A stretch of 64,000 nt of DNA, from assembly GCA_010405405.1 (NCBI GenBank), contig MU004241.1, forward strand, positions 1 to 64,000, in the 5' to 3' direction. Shown one piece after another: positions 23,190 through 34,559 of this stretch. The number at the start of each line of letters is the position of its first letter. Positions within the stretch are counted from its first letter, which is position 1. The position numbers and the translations under genes were made by a program. This DNA comes from Microthyrium microscopicum (Eukaryota; Ascomycota; Dothideomycetes; Microthyriales; Microthyriaceae). Under the pieces are notes generated by a model. That model ran no database searches. It was not told the DNA's origin and saw only the letters and a list, made by a program, of their open reading frames with translations.

Positions 23190-23852
23190 ATGCTTGGTCT
23201 CAACCATTTTTTTATTTCAGCAAAAAATCTCAGCATATTCAATTGTTACAACTCGACTACCATTGCCGACGTATCGGTCCCTGACACGGCTCTATTTAGA
23301 GCGGCAAGAAAACTCGCCTGTGCCAACTTGAAGGAGTCGACGGTCAATCATGCAACGAGAAGCTGGCTCTTTGCACCCATTCTGGCAAGTATCGTCCCCA
23401 CTTTCTCTAGGATCAATCCAGAGTCTTTGGCCATTGCCACGATTCTCCACGATCTCGGCCTCGACCATAGCAAATTTGTGTCCGGCGACAAACGGTTTGA
23501 AGTCGATGGAGCGTTTGCCGCAAAGGCACGGCTGTCTGACCAGCAAAAAGCAGGTATCACGTGTAGAAAGGATGATTATCAATTGCAGCTAATATGGGAC
23601 ACAGCCGCTCTTTACGCTGAGCCAAGCTTCTAACAACACAAAGAGCCAGTGGTTAGTGCTGTGAGTCTGGGAACTCCCTGTGACTTTGGTGGACTAAATA
23701 CGGATATCACGAAAACTTTGACTTGGAACCAATACAACGCTGTGGTTAAATTATTCTTGAGACTCGGCTTCTTCGAACCTATGACTGATAATATCAAAGG
23801 CTTCTGTGTAGAGAAAAAAGGGTTGTATACAGTATGCAGTGCAACAATCTGA
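23190..23852 (+). pseudogene. Cyanamide hydratase-like HD-domain gene, broken by one stop and truncated
   Basis: The frame from the ATG at 23,190 reads as a cyanamide hydratase-type HD-domain protein, the family that hydrates cyanamide to urea in fungi. Visible landmarks are 'NHATRSWLF' (first His), 'ILHDLGLD' (the HD pair), 'RFEVDGAFAA' and 'LQLIWDTAAL'. A TAA at 23,631-23,633 interrupts the frame, which then continues with family-like sequence ('HKEPVVSAVSLG', 'YNAVVKLFLRLGF') to 23,852. CAA-to-TAA by one C-to-T change in CpA context would explain it. The C-terminus ends earlier than usual. A Py-tract plus TTTCAG near 23,218 hints that the true 5' end used an upstream exon I cannot find. 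Confidence 0.72.
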
Positions 23853-25074
23853 CTGTCCAAGGAATGAGAACTCACATCGCTTCAGATAAATGGCAAGTGC
23901 AAGTTAGCTACAAATATGTTTCTGGACCCAAATCGGCTGGAAAATTGCAACTCGATTTGTCTATCAGTCAAACTTTATCTTGATCGAGCGAGTACAACTA
24001 ACGGCATGCCGACAGTCTTCTCTATCTCTGCAACAAGCTACCTATGGGATACGATCGCAAAGATGAGTAACCGTGCTTAGCATGGTGATATGTATGGAAA
24101 GTTAGCAGGGAACCATTAGTGATTCGTACTTCAATGAAGACCGTAGTAGCCCCATATTTACCAGACAATCTTCTCGATTTAGCCTTCTTGATCCAGCTTT
24201 CAAAACTTACGCTGGGGAAGGTCAGAGATTCATGACCAAAATAAGTTCTACCGGTCAGTATTAATACCATACAACTCCACCCTCTCAATCGCTAAGTTGA
24301 GTGATACAGGCATCTTCACTGTAAGTCATATCGCATGAGGAGTAGCAAAAACGATCAGGAGAAACGTCAGCGACGAATAAATCACTGTATCGTATAAGAA
24401 TCATTTTTGCGCTCTGCCAATCATGGTCCAGAGAATTCTAATGGCCCTGGCAGTGATATCCACTGTATGTCTCGAACTGACGGTGTAGGTTGTACCCCTA
24501 TCAACGCAAGCGAATAAACTATTCAAGCCTAGATGTGTGGCTACCTACCTACCTCTCAGAGCATTCGCCAGTTGAAGATGCTGAGTCGAAGTGAATAGGT
24601 ACAGCTTCTCAACTTGTGCAGAGATTGGAAGTCAGAGGTGGTCTCATTCCTTCAGCTCTCCTCGAATTGCTGTCTTACCTGAACGCCGCAGTTTGGTGGA
24701 TTCTAGCTGGTAAAATGTGCATACTTCTACAGTATTGATTCAAGCATCGACACAACTCATTGGCCATCAGCTTCGGGTTTGAACACTAGGGTGTCCGTTG
24801 TTTTCCGATCCTTCGATTGAGCGCGATTGATAGAGAGTCTAGATCTAAAAAGTAGAGAAGCTGATTTCAAAATTTTTGTGGTGGCGTTTGACTAGCGTTG
24901 ACCGCTCAGCCTTACCGCTCAGCCTTATCGCTTAAGCCCGAAACACCAGGTAAGTTTGGCATTCAGACATACCTACTCTTATTGATAGTTGAGTAGAGCT
25001 GTAGTCTTTCACGATATATGTCTTCTTGCCTTCTCTTGTGATCATCCATTTATCTATGAAAGAGTCAACCCAAT
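23853..25074. other. Intergenic region
   Basis: No gene found. It includes short ACCTACCT repeats near 24,540 and the presumed promoter of the GT2 gene. Confidence 0.4.
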
Positions 25075-26706
25075 ATGCCTTCCTCATTAGATTCATCACC
25101 GTCCTCATCTCTTGACAACTTAGACAGTGGCATCAACGCTGCAAAATTAGAGTCAGCCAACCGCTTTGTCCGCTGGAACCTGTTATTCATCTTAATTATC
25201 TTCGTCTTTCTTTTGTTTCCAATATGGCTGCCTCTTATTCCCCACATCAACCAAGTAACCAACATCGCTATCATAATCATCATCGGCCTTTTCCAACTTA
25301 TTTGGCTTGTAGCAACCATCTGCGCCATTCGTCGAACACTGGCCATTAACAGTCGAATCAAGCTCAAGAACATAAAATCCCAGGATGTCGAATCAGCCGA
25401 AACCGCCGCCGAAAACTACTCGACCATTCGTCATATAGTTGCCATGACCTTGTATAAGGAACCCATGAGCGTACTGTAAACCACATTGGACTCTCTCGTG
25501 CAACAAAAAAATGCAAAGTCTTGCCTCTCTGTCATTATTGGCATGGAATGCCGCACACCTGACAAGGAAGCCAAACGTGATCAAGTTTACGCCGAATACA
25601 AAGGCAAATTTCTCCGTCTCATTGTCACTTTCCACCCTTCGGACATTCCGGGCGAAATTGGCGGCAAGTGCTCCAACATGAACTACGCCTGCCGCCAAGG
25701 TCTGAAGATTCTCCGTCAAGATGCAGACTACAACTATGAAAAATACGAACATGTCTTCACCAACTGCGACTGTGACGCCGTTTTCGATCCCGAATACATG
25801 CTGGAGCTGGAAGCCGAGTACTCAAAGTTGGAACACGCTGATCGCCACTCATCCATCTGGCAGTCCATTATCGTCTACAAGCGCGACTCCATGCCCTTCT
25901 TTGTTGACGTTACTGGTGTTTTGCGTACCTTTTTCTTTATGGGCGTTTTGATTCCCTGGAACATCAATCCCATGTCTCATTACTCTCTCAGCGTTAAGCT
26001 ATTGGAAGAAGGCGCTTTTACCCACCCAGCCTATCAGATGGAGGATATCATTGCCTTAATTCGTTATACCATCATGACACAACGAGAAATCCGCATCAGG
26101 CCTTTGAATCTCATTTCGATCAACGGTCCGACCTCTGGCGCCAATTATGCAGATGGAGTTCGAGAGTGGGCTCTTCAAATTCGCCGATGGACCATTGGCG
26201 CCGGCGAAGTCTTTCACTACTTTATCGTCAAGACTTACCGGATCCCTGGGCTCTATCTGTCCATCAGCTGGGCTAGTCGCTTCTTTATCTACTATGGCCT
26301 CGTTCTCTGTGCTAGCGCCATCTTTTCTGTGTTTTCCGCCATCATTGTTCAGCTCATTAATATTGTGGCTGCCGAACACGATCGACTTTTCATCAGCGAT
26401 TCTCTTTTTTCAACCATTTGCTTCATCTTTTTAGGAACGCAGTACGCGTTTCTGCTCATTGTTACTGTCCTTGTTCGCTGGATTCTACCTGTGCCTGGTA
26501 ATAGCAATCAAAATTACAACAAGGGTCTTCGAGGGGTTGCAAGAGGTCTGTGGCATTGGGTTTTAATGTTACCAACCATTACTGCCTACAGCTTTGTAGA
26601 GCTCTACTCCTTTTTGGAATTGGGGTTTAGAGGCAAGGATGTTTGTAAGCATAATGCTGCCAATAAGAATAACTTGATCCTTACAAGCAAAATGTCAATT
26701 GGATAG
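25075..26706 (+). pseudogene. Membrane glycosyltransferase family 2 gene with one in-frame stop
   Basis: A 543-codon intronless frame is interrupted only by a TAA at 25,477-25,479 (codon 135). Before it lie two N-terminal membrane segments (about 32-55 and 63-82) and 'MTLYKEP'. After it comes a full processive GT2 catalytic domain: 'GGKCSNMNYACRQG', the DxD motif 'NCDCDAVFD' (Asp 232 and 234), the acidic 'YQMEDI', and the QxxRW motif 'LQIRRW'. Several C-terminal membrane helices follow. Such enzymes use nucleotide sugars to make or export polysaccharide; relatives include chitin, hyaluronan and cellulose synthases. The substrate here is unknown. The expected residue at the stop is Gln (CAA to TAA), a RIP-type transition. 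Unless the stop is read through, the gene is dead; otherwise the frame is well preserved, so the loss looks recent. Confidence 0.82.
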
Positions 26707-26904
26707 TTTGGAATCTCCGCTAGTAGAAATATGAAGTGTAGATAAAAGTTGAATCAAAATGTCTCGCTTTCCAGTCATTTGCTTGGCCTAAGCACCGTCG
26801 AGCTGTACAAGGATGGTAGTGCATTTGCGATTGCTTGGGACATCTTGCTCTTAATAGCAGTACAAGTACTCCTCAAGATTAATATTAGATTGCCTCTGAT
26901 TGTA

Positions 26905-27681
26905 CTATACTCCAACGGTAGAGTGTTTTGCAACTATCGGAGTCAACCATTCCAGGTATCCCTTCAAATTACGTCGCAGGCTTGCAAGAAAATCCAACAC
27001 TATAGGCCGCGGATATTCAGCATAACGCATTGCAAAGTCCCGATCGTAGCCGCCTTCGAAAAGCGGCAGAAGAGGATTCCATATGAGATGTACTCCACGT
27101 AGCTCGGAGAAAGGTCCAAGATTCCAGTGAATTACATGCATCGTTTTGACTTTATGTTGACTATCAATGCAGTCAAAACGCATGATTCTCCTGACTCCTC
27201 TCTTCATGAGATGAAACTGTCGCAGAGTAATGTGGCGAAGTTGATAAGGCTCCATGGCAAGAAAAGTAGCAATTCTTCGAGTCCATGGGATCCAACGACC
27301 TTCGGGCTCGATGAGGTAAAATTCGATTTCCATCTTCCGCACAAGACGAAATGTTCGAGGCAAGTCTTTTTCGTTGTAGATTTTATCATTCCAAAGATAA
27401 AGTGTGCAACCCCATATCTTCAAATGAAACGTTGCCGATCCATACCATATACCTATGGCTTCGTTATAAACGGTGCGGTTCACTCGAAGTATAGCAGGAT
27501 AGCTAGGCTGCCCATCCGTTCGAAGTTTGGGAATTGAAGATAACTGGTGAAGCTGGCTAGGTACAGCAGAGTTGGGAATGAGGTGTCCATAGACCTCGAG
27601 CCGAATCTCAATGGGTAAGTGTAGAAACGATCGAAGTGGTTGTGATTCTTCAGCATTCCGAGCTTCTTGGCCATCTCTCAT
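26905..27681 (-). CDS. F-box/2EXR-like protein, 258 aa
   Basis: Single exon from the ATG at 27,681. The N-terminal 'FLHLPIEIRLEVYGHLIP' followed by 'ILRVNRTVYNEA' and 'WYGSATFHL' is the pattern of the large fungal family of F-box-like/2EXR proteins. These probably act as substrate adaptors of SCF-type ubiquitin ligases, though most are untested. The rest is rich in Arg, Trp and Leu without repeats. No signal peptide or membrane segment. Genes of this family are numerous and turn over quickly in accessory regions. Confidence 0.72.
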   Translation of the reverse strand: MRDGQEARNAEESQPLRSFLHLPIEIRLEVYGHLIPNSAVPSQLHQLSSIPKLRTDGQPSYPAILRVNRTVYNEAIGIWYGSATFHLKIWGCTLYLWNDKIYNEKDLPRTFRLVRKMEIEFYLIEPEGRWIPWTRRIATFLAMEPYQLRHITLRQFHLMKRGVRRIMRFDCIDSQHKVKTMHVIHWNLGPFSELRGVHLIWNPLLPLFEGGYDRDFAMRYAEYPRPIVLDFLASLRRNLKGYLEWLTPIVAKHSTVGV

Positions 27682-28514
27682 TGTAGACTAGATGGAAATT
27701 TCAGTCCGTGTGCTTCTTGCGCTGTGAGCTTCTCGGACGATTGCCATCTGGTAATGCTGACAACTTGTGGTCTATTCTATGGCCATAATGATAGAATAGA
27801 CTAGCTGCCTGTAAAATGTAGCCTGGGGCCACTACTAGCAGCAAAGGCGCGATGAAAAGATTCAAAATAAGAAGGGGAGAGGTGAGGTGAGTGATAAGGT
27901 AGCGCGAAATCGATGAGAATAGAGGATAAATGGAATGGTGGGGCTGCCCCCGTGTTTATGGACGATTTTCTTGAACCCCGATTACGATGACAAAGAAAGT
28001 ACTACCTACTTTAGGTCATTGCTAGTAGATTATTGGTAGTTAATACGGTAGAACGTCAAGACCTAACTCTAGGTATAACTAAGCCGCTTGGTTCTTTAGA
28101 GATGAAGTCAATCACGTACTCCTTTCTACCAATTAACAGCATTGTTTTGCTCTACCTACATAAAGTATCTTCATGCTTAAGTACCAGCATCTAAGTCGGC
28201 CCCTTTGCACCATTGTCACTTACCTTATGCCATCCTTCTAGTGATATCCCGAGCGCTGACCTTGTTCTAAGATTCATCTTCGCCGCCAACAAACAGAATC
28301 TAGACCGTTAACGACGGAACATAGTCCATAAGCGCACTAGCAGGTGAGGAGGAATGAGTCGTACCGCGCAACAAATGCACCTAGACAGATAGTAGGGAAT
28401 GTATTGATATGGTAATGAATGTGTTGATATAGTAATGAATGTTCAGTGTGAGCGTCCCTATTCCACCTTCCTTATGGTCATGATTATCAACCAATCCTGC
28501 TAATCAAAACAATA
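27682..28514. other. Intergenic region with a small tandem duplication
   Basis: No gene seen. An approximately 20-bp word ending in 'gtaatgaatg' is repeated in tandem at about 28,395-28,441. Confidence 0.45.
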
Positions 28515-29876
28515 CTAGCAATCAGGAAGATCTCCAAGTTCCATCATTAGTGATGCTTCTGTTTTTAGATAACTTGACACTTCTCCAAGAGTATAGATTT
28601 TGACAACGCCCCTGCACTTCATATCACCTGGATGATCAGTTGCAAGAAACAGTCCCGGACGTCCATTTCGAGTCCCCAGTAACTTAAACCAGGTATCTCC
28701 ATCAGCGGGTGTCCAAGTCGCAATCTGATCGAAAGGGATATTTTTAGACTGGTGTGCTTCCTGTATCATCTTTACACTTCCTGCTTGGGCAATTGGGTGT
28801 CTCCAAAGGTATTGCAGTTTGCTGATATCTTCTTTTCCCCATAGTTGATATATCAATTCGGAGTTGGGCAATTTGTTTGTCCCTGGGACGTCCAGATCGT
28901 TTTTCTTACTATCCGAAAATGTTACCAGAGAGATCTTTTCGGTTTTGGATTGGAAAAGCGTGATTGTTGAGGCCTTCTCTGTGTCCACAGTGCCATCAAT
29001 CTGAGGTTTGCCTTTGGAAGTGAGCGACAAAAACTGCCAATCTTGGGCATTCATATCGAGATTGAAATGATCTGCCATGGTTTTGGTGTATAAAACATGT
29101 GCCATAGTATCCAGTGGATCCTCTGACCTATGTATCTCCTCTGGATCATCCACATTAGGCCCTCGATTCTCCTGTCTCAACCTGTATCGGTCTGTCCAAG
29201 ATTTATAGACGACGTCTGAAGCAGAATTACTGGAGCCCTTGACGTGTGCGTCCAGCATTTTCTGATAGAACTCTTTCCCTTTGCTGAGATATTCAGGGGT
29301 TGGTAGAATTTCGTTGATTCCAGGATTTTCGTCAACCTCGGGATTGTCGTCAAGCTCAATATCATCCTCTAATCTAATGTTAGGAAGTGATCCATCTGAG
29401 CTGGCCACTAAACCATCCGATGGGACCGAGGGAGCTATCTCGGGAGGAGGTTCAAAGGCGCTCGACTCTCCACTCCCAGTTTGTGCCCCATATCCATCTT
29501 GAGCACCTTCTTCGCCCTGCGCTCCATCTCCTCCCTTTGGTCCACTGCTTGGACCTTCTCCGCCTTTTGGTCCTTTGGGGCTTTCTGGGGCATCTGCTCT
29601 GGGTAGCAGCAATGGGATAGGTACTCCATATCTTCCATGTCTAACACAATCTGCGGCTTCGTATTTACAATTTTCGTCTACGTCGTGATCTATGAGGCAC
29701 TGTATCAGCGTTGTTATACCCTTGATCGTGAAAACGCATCACTTACCTTGGTCGAAACAAGTAGCATTAAAGGCATCCCTTTTCAGAACGCAATTAACCT
29801 CCAAAGGCGCCGAGTTGATGAAAACCTTTCCACCTAAGAAGGCCCCGAGACAGAGAATAGAACTTGAAATCCTCAT
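28515..29876 (-). CDS. Secreted protein of unknown function, 434 aa
   Basis: Exons 29,876-29,747 and 29,689-28,515, joined across a 57-bp intron (GTAAGT...CATAG). The first exon supplies a signal peptide ('MRISSSILCLGAFLGG', cleavage likely near residue 23). The second exon starts with a short Cys-containing stretch, then a Gly/Pro/Lys-rich low-complexity segment ('PKGPKGGEGP...', about 75-120), an acidic linker, and a folded-looking C-terminal domain of about 260 residues with several Trp ('DWQFLSL', 'YLWRHPIAQ', 'TWTPADGDTWFKLLG'). I do not recognise the C-terminal domain. The collagen-like segment is compositional only, without strict Gly-X-Y. An extracellular role is inferred from the signal peptide alone. 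Confidence 0.7.
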
Positions 29877-31045
29877 TGTCCAAGGTTGATTGGGGTCTCT
29901 TTTATGTTTTAGCGATTTGATAGCCAAGTAACAGGAAAAGCTCGAAGTACTTAGATATAATCGTGAAGTCGCTTGAGTGCTTGAATAGTTTTTATCCCGC
30001 AAAGAAACGTGAGAGAAATGCCAGCTTTTATAATCTTCAGCCCTTTTCTCATGATCCTTGCCCAAAGGCAAGTTGGTTGCAATCAAATGCTCCTATTGAA
30101 GTCAGTACGGCCTGCAATATGCCTTGTCTCCAGTCCTCGGATGGTATACTGACAAACGGAAACCAACATAAACATTTGGGGACGGGCGTTAAGCACACAA
30201 TGTTCATGGTGCAAAACTGACATGTTGGCCCGGCGCGTATTCAACAAGAGTAACATGTTCCAGTTATTCCTAGAGAGTTGGTATCTGTTCAGACGCTGGT
30301 GTTGGTGGATGATTAGGACCTGGAGTAGGATCTAGACAATGTGCTTGAAAATCACTGAGCGCTGCCCATCTCAGGATCAGGATATATGCCAGAAATAGAG
30401 CTTCAGTCAGGCGAGAGCGAAAATCAGCCGTGAGATGGCCATCCAGGGATTCAGATGTTGGTACAAAGTCTGACTTCGCGAACTGAAAGCTTGCTGTTGG
30501 TTTGCGCCGCAAGTCAGTTTTTGGCGTAGCATACCCTGCCACACGTACTCTCGGTGTTGGTTAGAGTATTATTGTACCACAGAGCAGTTTCTCAAGCACT
30601 ATCATTGGCACGTCCAGTTGGCTTTTCGACAATATGCTCTGACATGAACAACATACGCGCCAACAATGGTACTTCGCATGAAAAACACAAGCCCAAAATC
30701 CTGAGAAAATGGCTCCTAGATAATGAAGTTGGCGCGTATTGCGTCCGTATTCCAATCTCAGTATCAGCGGCTTGGTAAAATTGTCAGGTCCTGTTGGAGG
30801 TTCCTCTGGTAAGTAATTGTTGAACCTACGTTGAAAGTTCGTCACAACATCAGTGAGCCTTGCTGTCGAGAGGGTTTCAGCATGAGTATAAATGATCAGC
30901 TTCGTCTCTTCAGCTGCAATTGTACAAGTTTCAGCTCTTCTCCTTCAATCAAATCAAATCGACTCTCTTCAACATTCTACGCGTCGGCGGAACAGCTATT
31001 GAATCTTATATTGGCCATTGTTGTTGGATTCCACCATCTGTCACC
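29877..31045. other. Intergenic region, possibly including the 5' exon of the next gene
   Basis: No independent gene is convincing. Minus-strand frames at 30,270-30,542 and 30,561-30,845 lack coding character. The plus-strand frame opens in phase from about 30,920, so the true start of the gene at 31,046 may lie in this stretch. Confidence 0.4.
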
Positions 31046-32200
31046 ATGGCATCAGCCGCATTCAGCGTTATTACTACTGGTATCTCCATGTATCCCATGT
31101 TCAAGGCGATGACAGAGCCCAACAAAGCGGAGGCCACGTTGGTCAAAATCACCCTTGGATCTACAGGCTTGAACCGGGACCCTGGATCCATGGGCGGGAA
31201 TATACCGCATGTTTCCGTATACGCCGATGATGGTGTTCTTATAGGACGCGCGAAAGGCAACAGTAAGAAGAATTGGACACCTGGATCAACATATCCAGTT
31301 TCTATTAACCCCGAACATGGCCAACAAGGAAAACAGGCCACATACGTTACTGTAGCTGCCGCAGGGAACGATGCAATCTGCATATCGGGAATCTCTGTTG
31401 CCTGGCCTGATGGCTCGGATCCTAGAGGGTGGCTAGGTGATATGGGCCAAAATTGCACTGATGTGGGCTTATCGGCGGCAGAAAGTCCGTACTGGGCCAA
31501 CTCCAACACTCAAACTGGCTCAGATCCATCACACAAGTCGAAATGCATTTGGCTTGATGGTGACAAAACCGGTGGTATAGCCACTCAAGCCATTGGACTT
31601 CACATTACGGACTTTGGTCGTACTGACGGAGCTACTGACGCAAATGGAGAACCTCTACGAAATGCGGTAGCAAAACAATGGACTGGGAACAGAGACCTAT
31701 TCTGCAAAGCCAAAGCTAGAATGGGCTTTTACGACACCTTCTTCGCTGATAGCTTTCCCCTTGTTTATCAGCCACCGTTAGAGTTCAACGACAATGGAAC
31801 TGACAAAGACGTGGGCATGGTACTACATCATTACACAAATATCGATCCCGAACTACTCACGCCAGCTCGCAAGCGACGAAATGCGGCACTTCCGTCCTTC
31901 AACGTTACGAGCTCTTCACACCGAAATCTGGTTCACAGCCATCATGCAGGGCATAGTGCTGTGGAACTTTGTCTTAGCAAAACATCAGTCAGTCCGGATT
32001 TTGTTTCCCATGCGGAAGGTAAATTTTGCGATATGGCAACCAAAATTATTTGGCCCTTGTGCCTGGGACAGACTGTCGTGGGGTGTTTCAACGCGACTTC
32101 CAACCAACTGATCCCGGACGCAACTAGGCTTAACAAAAGGGAATTGGAGCAGGTAAACGCTTCGGCAGATGACATGTATTCTCATATTCTGCATTGGTGA
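31046..32200 (+). CDS. Conserved fungal protein of unknown function, probably extracellular, about 384 aa
   Basis: The frame is open from 30,920. I choose the ATG at 31,046 (context CACCATGG), but an upstream exon with a signal peptide is possible. The central part ('ATYVTVAAAGNDAICISGIS', 'WPDGS.PRGWLGDMG', 'KCIWLDGDKTGGI') is the pattern of a family of uncharacterised ascomycete proteins. Spaced Cys residues and several N-glycosylation sites ('NCT', 'NVTSSS', 'NAT') suggest passage through the secretory pathway. The C-terminal 100 residues are polar. No catalytic motif is known to me. It lies between a secreted protein (28,515) and the UstYa-like gene (32,533), but no shared promoter or pathway is evident. 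Confidence 0.68.
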   Translation: MASAAFSVITTGISMYPMFKAMTEPNKAEATLVKITLGSTGLNRDPGSMGGNIPHVSVYADDGVLIGRAKGNSKKNWTPGSTYPVSINPEHGQQGKQATYVTVAAAGNDAICISGISVAWPDGSDPRGWLGDMGQNCTDVGLSAAESPYWANSNTQTGSDPSHKSKCIWLDGDKTGGIATQAIGLHITDFGRTDGATDANGEPLRNAVAKQWTGNRDLFCKAKARMGFYDTFFADSFPLVYQPPLEFNDNGTDKDVGMVLHHYTNIDPELLTPARKRRNAALPSFNVTSSSHRNLVHSHHAGHSAVELCLSKTSVSPDFVSHAEGKFCDMATKIIWPLCLGQTVVGCFNATSNQLIPDATRLNKRELEQVNASADDMYSHILHW

Positions 32201-32532
32201 TATTGACTACATCGTTGAAGTGGGAGCTGTGCGCTAGAGTAGCATCTGTTCGTCATTGGGAGGTTTAATGGGTCTCTAGCCAAAGGTTGTATCTTCTTTC
32301 GAATCCGAAAATACCCTGTAGGCTATAGTCCTTTGCATTTGAATAGTATTCCATCTTTATTTTCTCGTAGGTATAGTCGGGAAAACCATTGCTTCCTAAC
32401 CATGAATAAAGATATTTAATGTAGCCTGCACGGACGAGGAAGGTGAACAAAAGGATTATCTAGAGGGTTAAGATATTGTTTTAGAGTTTGCTAACTGTTG
32501 GAAAACAGGTAAATGCGATATTATCCAGAATT

Positions 32533-33351
32533 TCATTCCTTTACCCAGCATCCTGCATACCCAACCTCAACCTTTGTTGGTATCGATCCATCTTTGTATG
32601 CTGAGTCGGCCAGGTATTGAGCGCAATGATTTGTGTGATATGGATCGGTGATAACCGTGTCAAAAGCAGTCCGTTCTTCAAACAAAACAAGGAATTGTTT
32701 CTTCCACATCACTGCGCAGTGATTGATATGATCCCGGAGTGAAGTCCAGTAATAATTGAGCTCCAGCATTTGATCCACGGAAGTCAATCTTTGCGTCAGA
32801 TTCCTGTCTGCAAATGCCTCCCAACTGTGATCTTCTTGGTAATCTTTGATGAACTTCTCGTCGTAGCAGATAGCGGGTACCCAGTTGTTTAATAGTATAT
32901 CGTATTTGCAGCCTTCTCTTCTTGCTTCTTCCACTGTTCCATCACCACATGTCAATTTCCTGGCGTTTGTAGTGACATTGTGGGACGAATCCGAGGTGAA
33001 TGGCTTTTTCGAGGCGTGATTCATGTGCATATGATGATGAGGCTCTCCTACACTGACGGACTTTTCTGGTGTCGAGGTGGGGAAGGAGGTAATGTTGGGA
33101 CGGATATCCGCCACGATTGGCGCCTTTGCTGGAGCAGGTGTAGATGCAGATGAAGGTGCAGAATGCGATGTGGCAATAAAAAGTATTATCATCCAGCCTA
33201 ACGAAGTTACGGCGAAGACTAGGGCGTGAGAAATTAGTCTTGAGCGTCGACCTTCTGCTTGGCGAATGTGACGATTCGGTAAATCGATAGACGATGCATT
33301 GGAATAATCCAAAAATGGCTGCTGCTCGGTATCTTTACTCTCCAAAGACAT
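32533..33351 (-). CDS. UstYa-like (DUF3328-type) single-pass membrane protein, 272 aa
   Basis: From the ATG at 33,351 the protein has a cytosolic N-terminus of about 38 residues, one membrane segment (about 40-61), a Pro/Thr/Ser-rich stalk, a His-rich patch ('PHHHMHMNH') and a globular C-terminal domain. This domain carries two HxxHC motifs, 'HINHC' (about 208-212) and 'HTNHC' (239-243). Paired HxxHC motifs define UstYa/DUF3328 proteins, several of which catalyse oxidative cyclisation of fungal ribosomal peptides. The residues around them differ from classical members, so this is a divergent relative. No repeat-containing precursor peptide gene is visible nearby, so a RiPP role here is only a possibility. 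Confidence 0.6.
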   Translation of the reverse strand: MSLESKDTEQQPFLDYSNASSIDLPNRHIRQAEGRRSRLISHALVFAVTSLGWMIILFIATSHSAPSSASTPAPAKAPIVADIRPNITSFPTSTPEKSVSVGEPHHHMHMNHASKKPFTSDSSHNVTTNARKLTCGDGTVEEARREGCKYDILLNNWVPAICYDEKFIKDYQEDHSWEAFADRNLTQRLTSVDQMLELNYYWTSLRDHINHCAVMWKKQFLVLFEERTAFDTVITDPYHTNHCAQYLADSAYKDGSIPTKVEVGYAGCWVKE

Positions 33352-34559
33352 GGCGAATCGAAGTGGTGACCGGGGATGAACTTGGCTTCGACTTGGCAAT
33401 GCTTAAAGTCAATAGAATTTCATCGACTCTTATGAAAATATTGGGGCCGGAAAGCTTAAGGAGTCTTGTCATATAGTCCAAGTATCTTGGAAGATTGGTT
33501 TCATATATCATCTACATGGATCATAATGCGTCGTCATTACTCTTTTGACATCTTCTCAGCCACTAAATCATTTCCATTGCGATCAATTAGCCATAACCTA
33601 GTAGTTTTGGGACCAACGAAAAGCCTTCGTGCTCTTTTTGTATCTTCATATTACTTTTTGATACAAGCGGAACAATGAATAGCATTAGGTCGAGAAATCC
33701 ATATGCTGGCAGACCAGTGGTGTCGGAAAAGTCGGCAGTCTCTTTCAAGTAAGATTTAGGGCGAAAGCAACATGCTATCCGGATATAAAGCTAGCTTCAT
33801 CACTAATTTGAATTATATGTTTAAGTTTGGTACCCTGCGAACCTATCAAGTCTCGCTGAAGCCCCAAAAGTTCCTGGAATAGCATCCAAGGATTGGGCTT
33901 TGAACTCATTCTTTGTATTCTAGTAATTTCTAAGCGAATCGCAGCCCGTGATGTGAAAACTCACATTGACTTAATCAAATGCACTACGGAAGGGTCCAAA
34001 TAAACCATAATAATCTGGAGTTTGGTCTATCCCTTCCTCTTCTGTCACTGATTTCAAGGTTTATGGTCATTGTATATTGTTAGAACCGGGTATGTGGAAA
34101 TTTAAATAACAAGTTCCGTTTTCACGAGATTCAAATCACTCCTTCTTACCTGATGGCAGAGCCATGATCTTTTTCAATGTATCAATTTCAAAGAGCCCTT
34201 GTGCTAGCTTTCATCTGCAACTAAATATTCTCTGTTCTGTGTTCGACAAGCACCATTCGAAAAAAAGCGGACTCATGGATACTACAGCATGTACGTAAAG
34301 TTTGATATAACGGGTAGGCAGCTTAAGATGTCATTTTGGGTGTAATAACAAAATGGAAAGTTCAGTCTGCGAATTTAGCCCGCAGTGACTGCAAATCTTC
34401 TTTTGCTCATTCATGCTCGGCCTTATTCATCATTCCACTAGATACTCTCAATAACTGATTGTCCATGAGTTCATTTCTTGCTCACCTTAAGCACGAACAT
34501 TGCAAATCAGCTGTACAGAGCAAAAACTCTTAATTAGGACTTCGCAGCAGGCTCATATA
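33352..34559. other. Intergenic region next to the TIR element
   Basis: Moderately AT-rich but not RIP-mutated. No gene found. The last bases, 'tcatata', form the left flank of the inverted-repeat element. Confidence 0.45.

Noticed and set aside
25393-26379. Minus-strand frames over the GT2 gene
   Set aside because: Antisense shadows of the GT2 frame, which carries clear catalytic motifs.
29177-29647. Overlapping short frames on both strands near the secreted protein
   Set aside because: They fall within the low-complexity Gly/Pro coding region of the minus-strand gene and have no support of their own.
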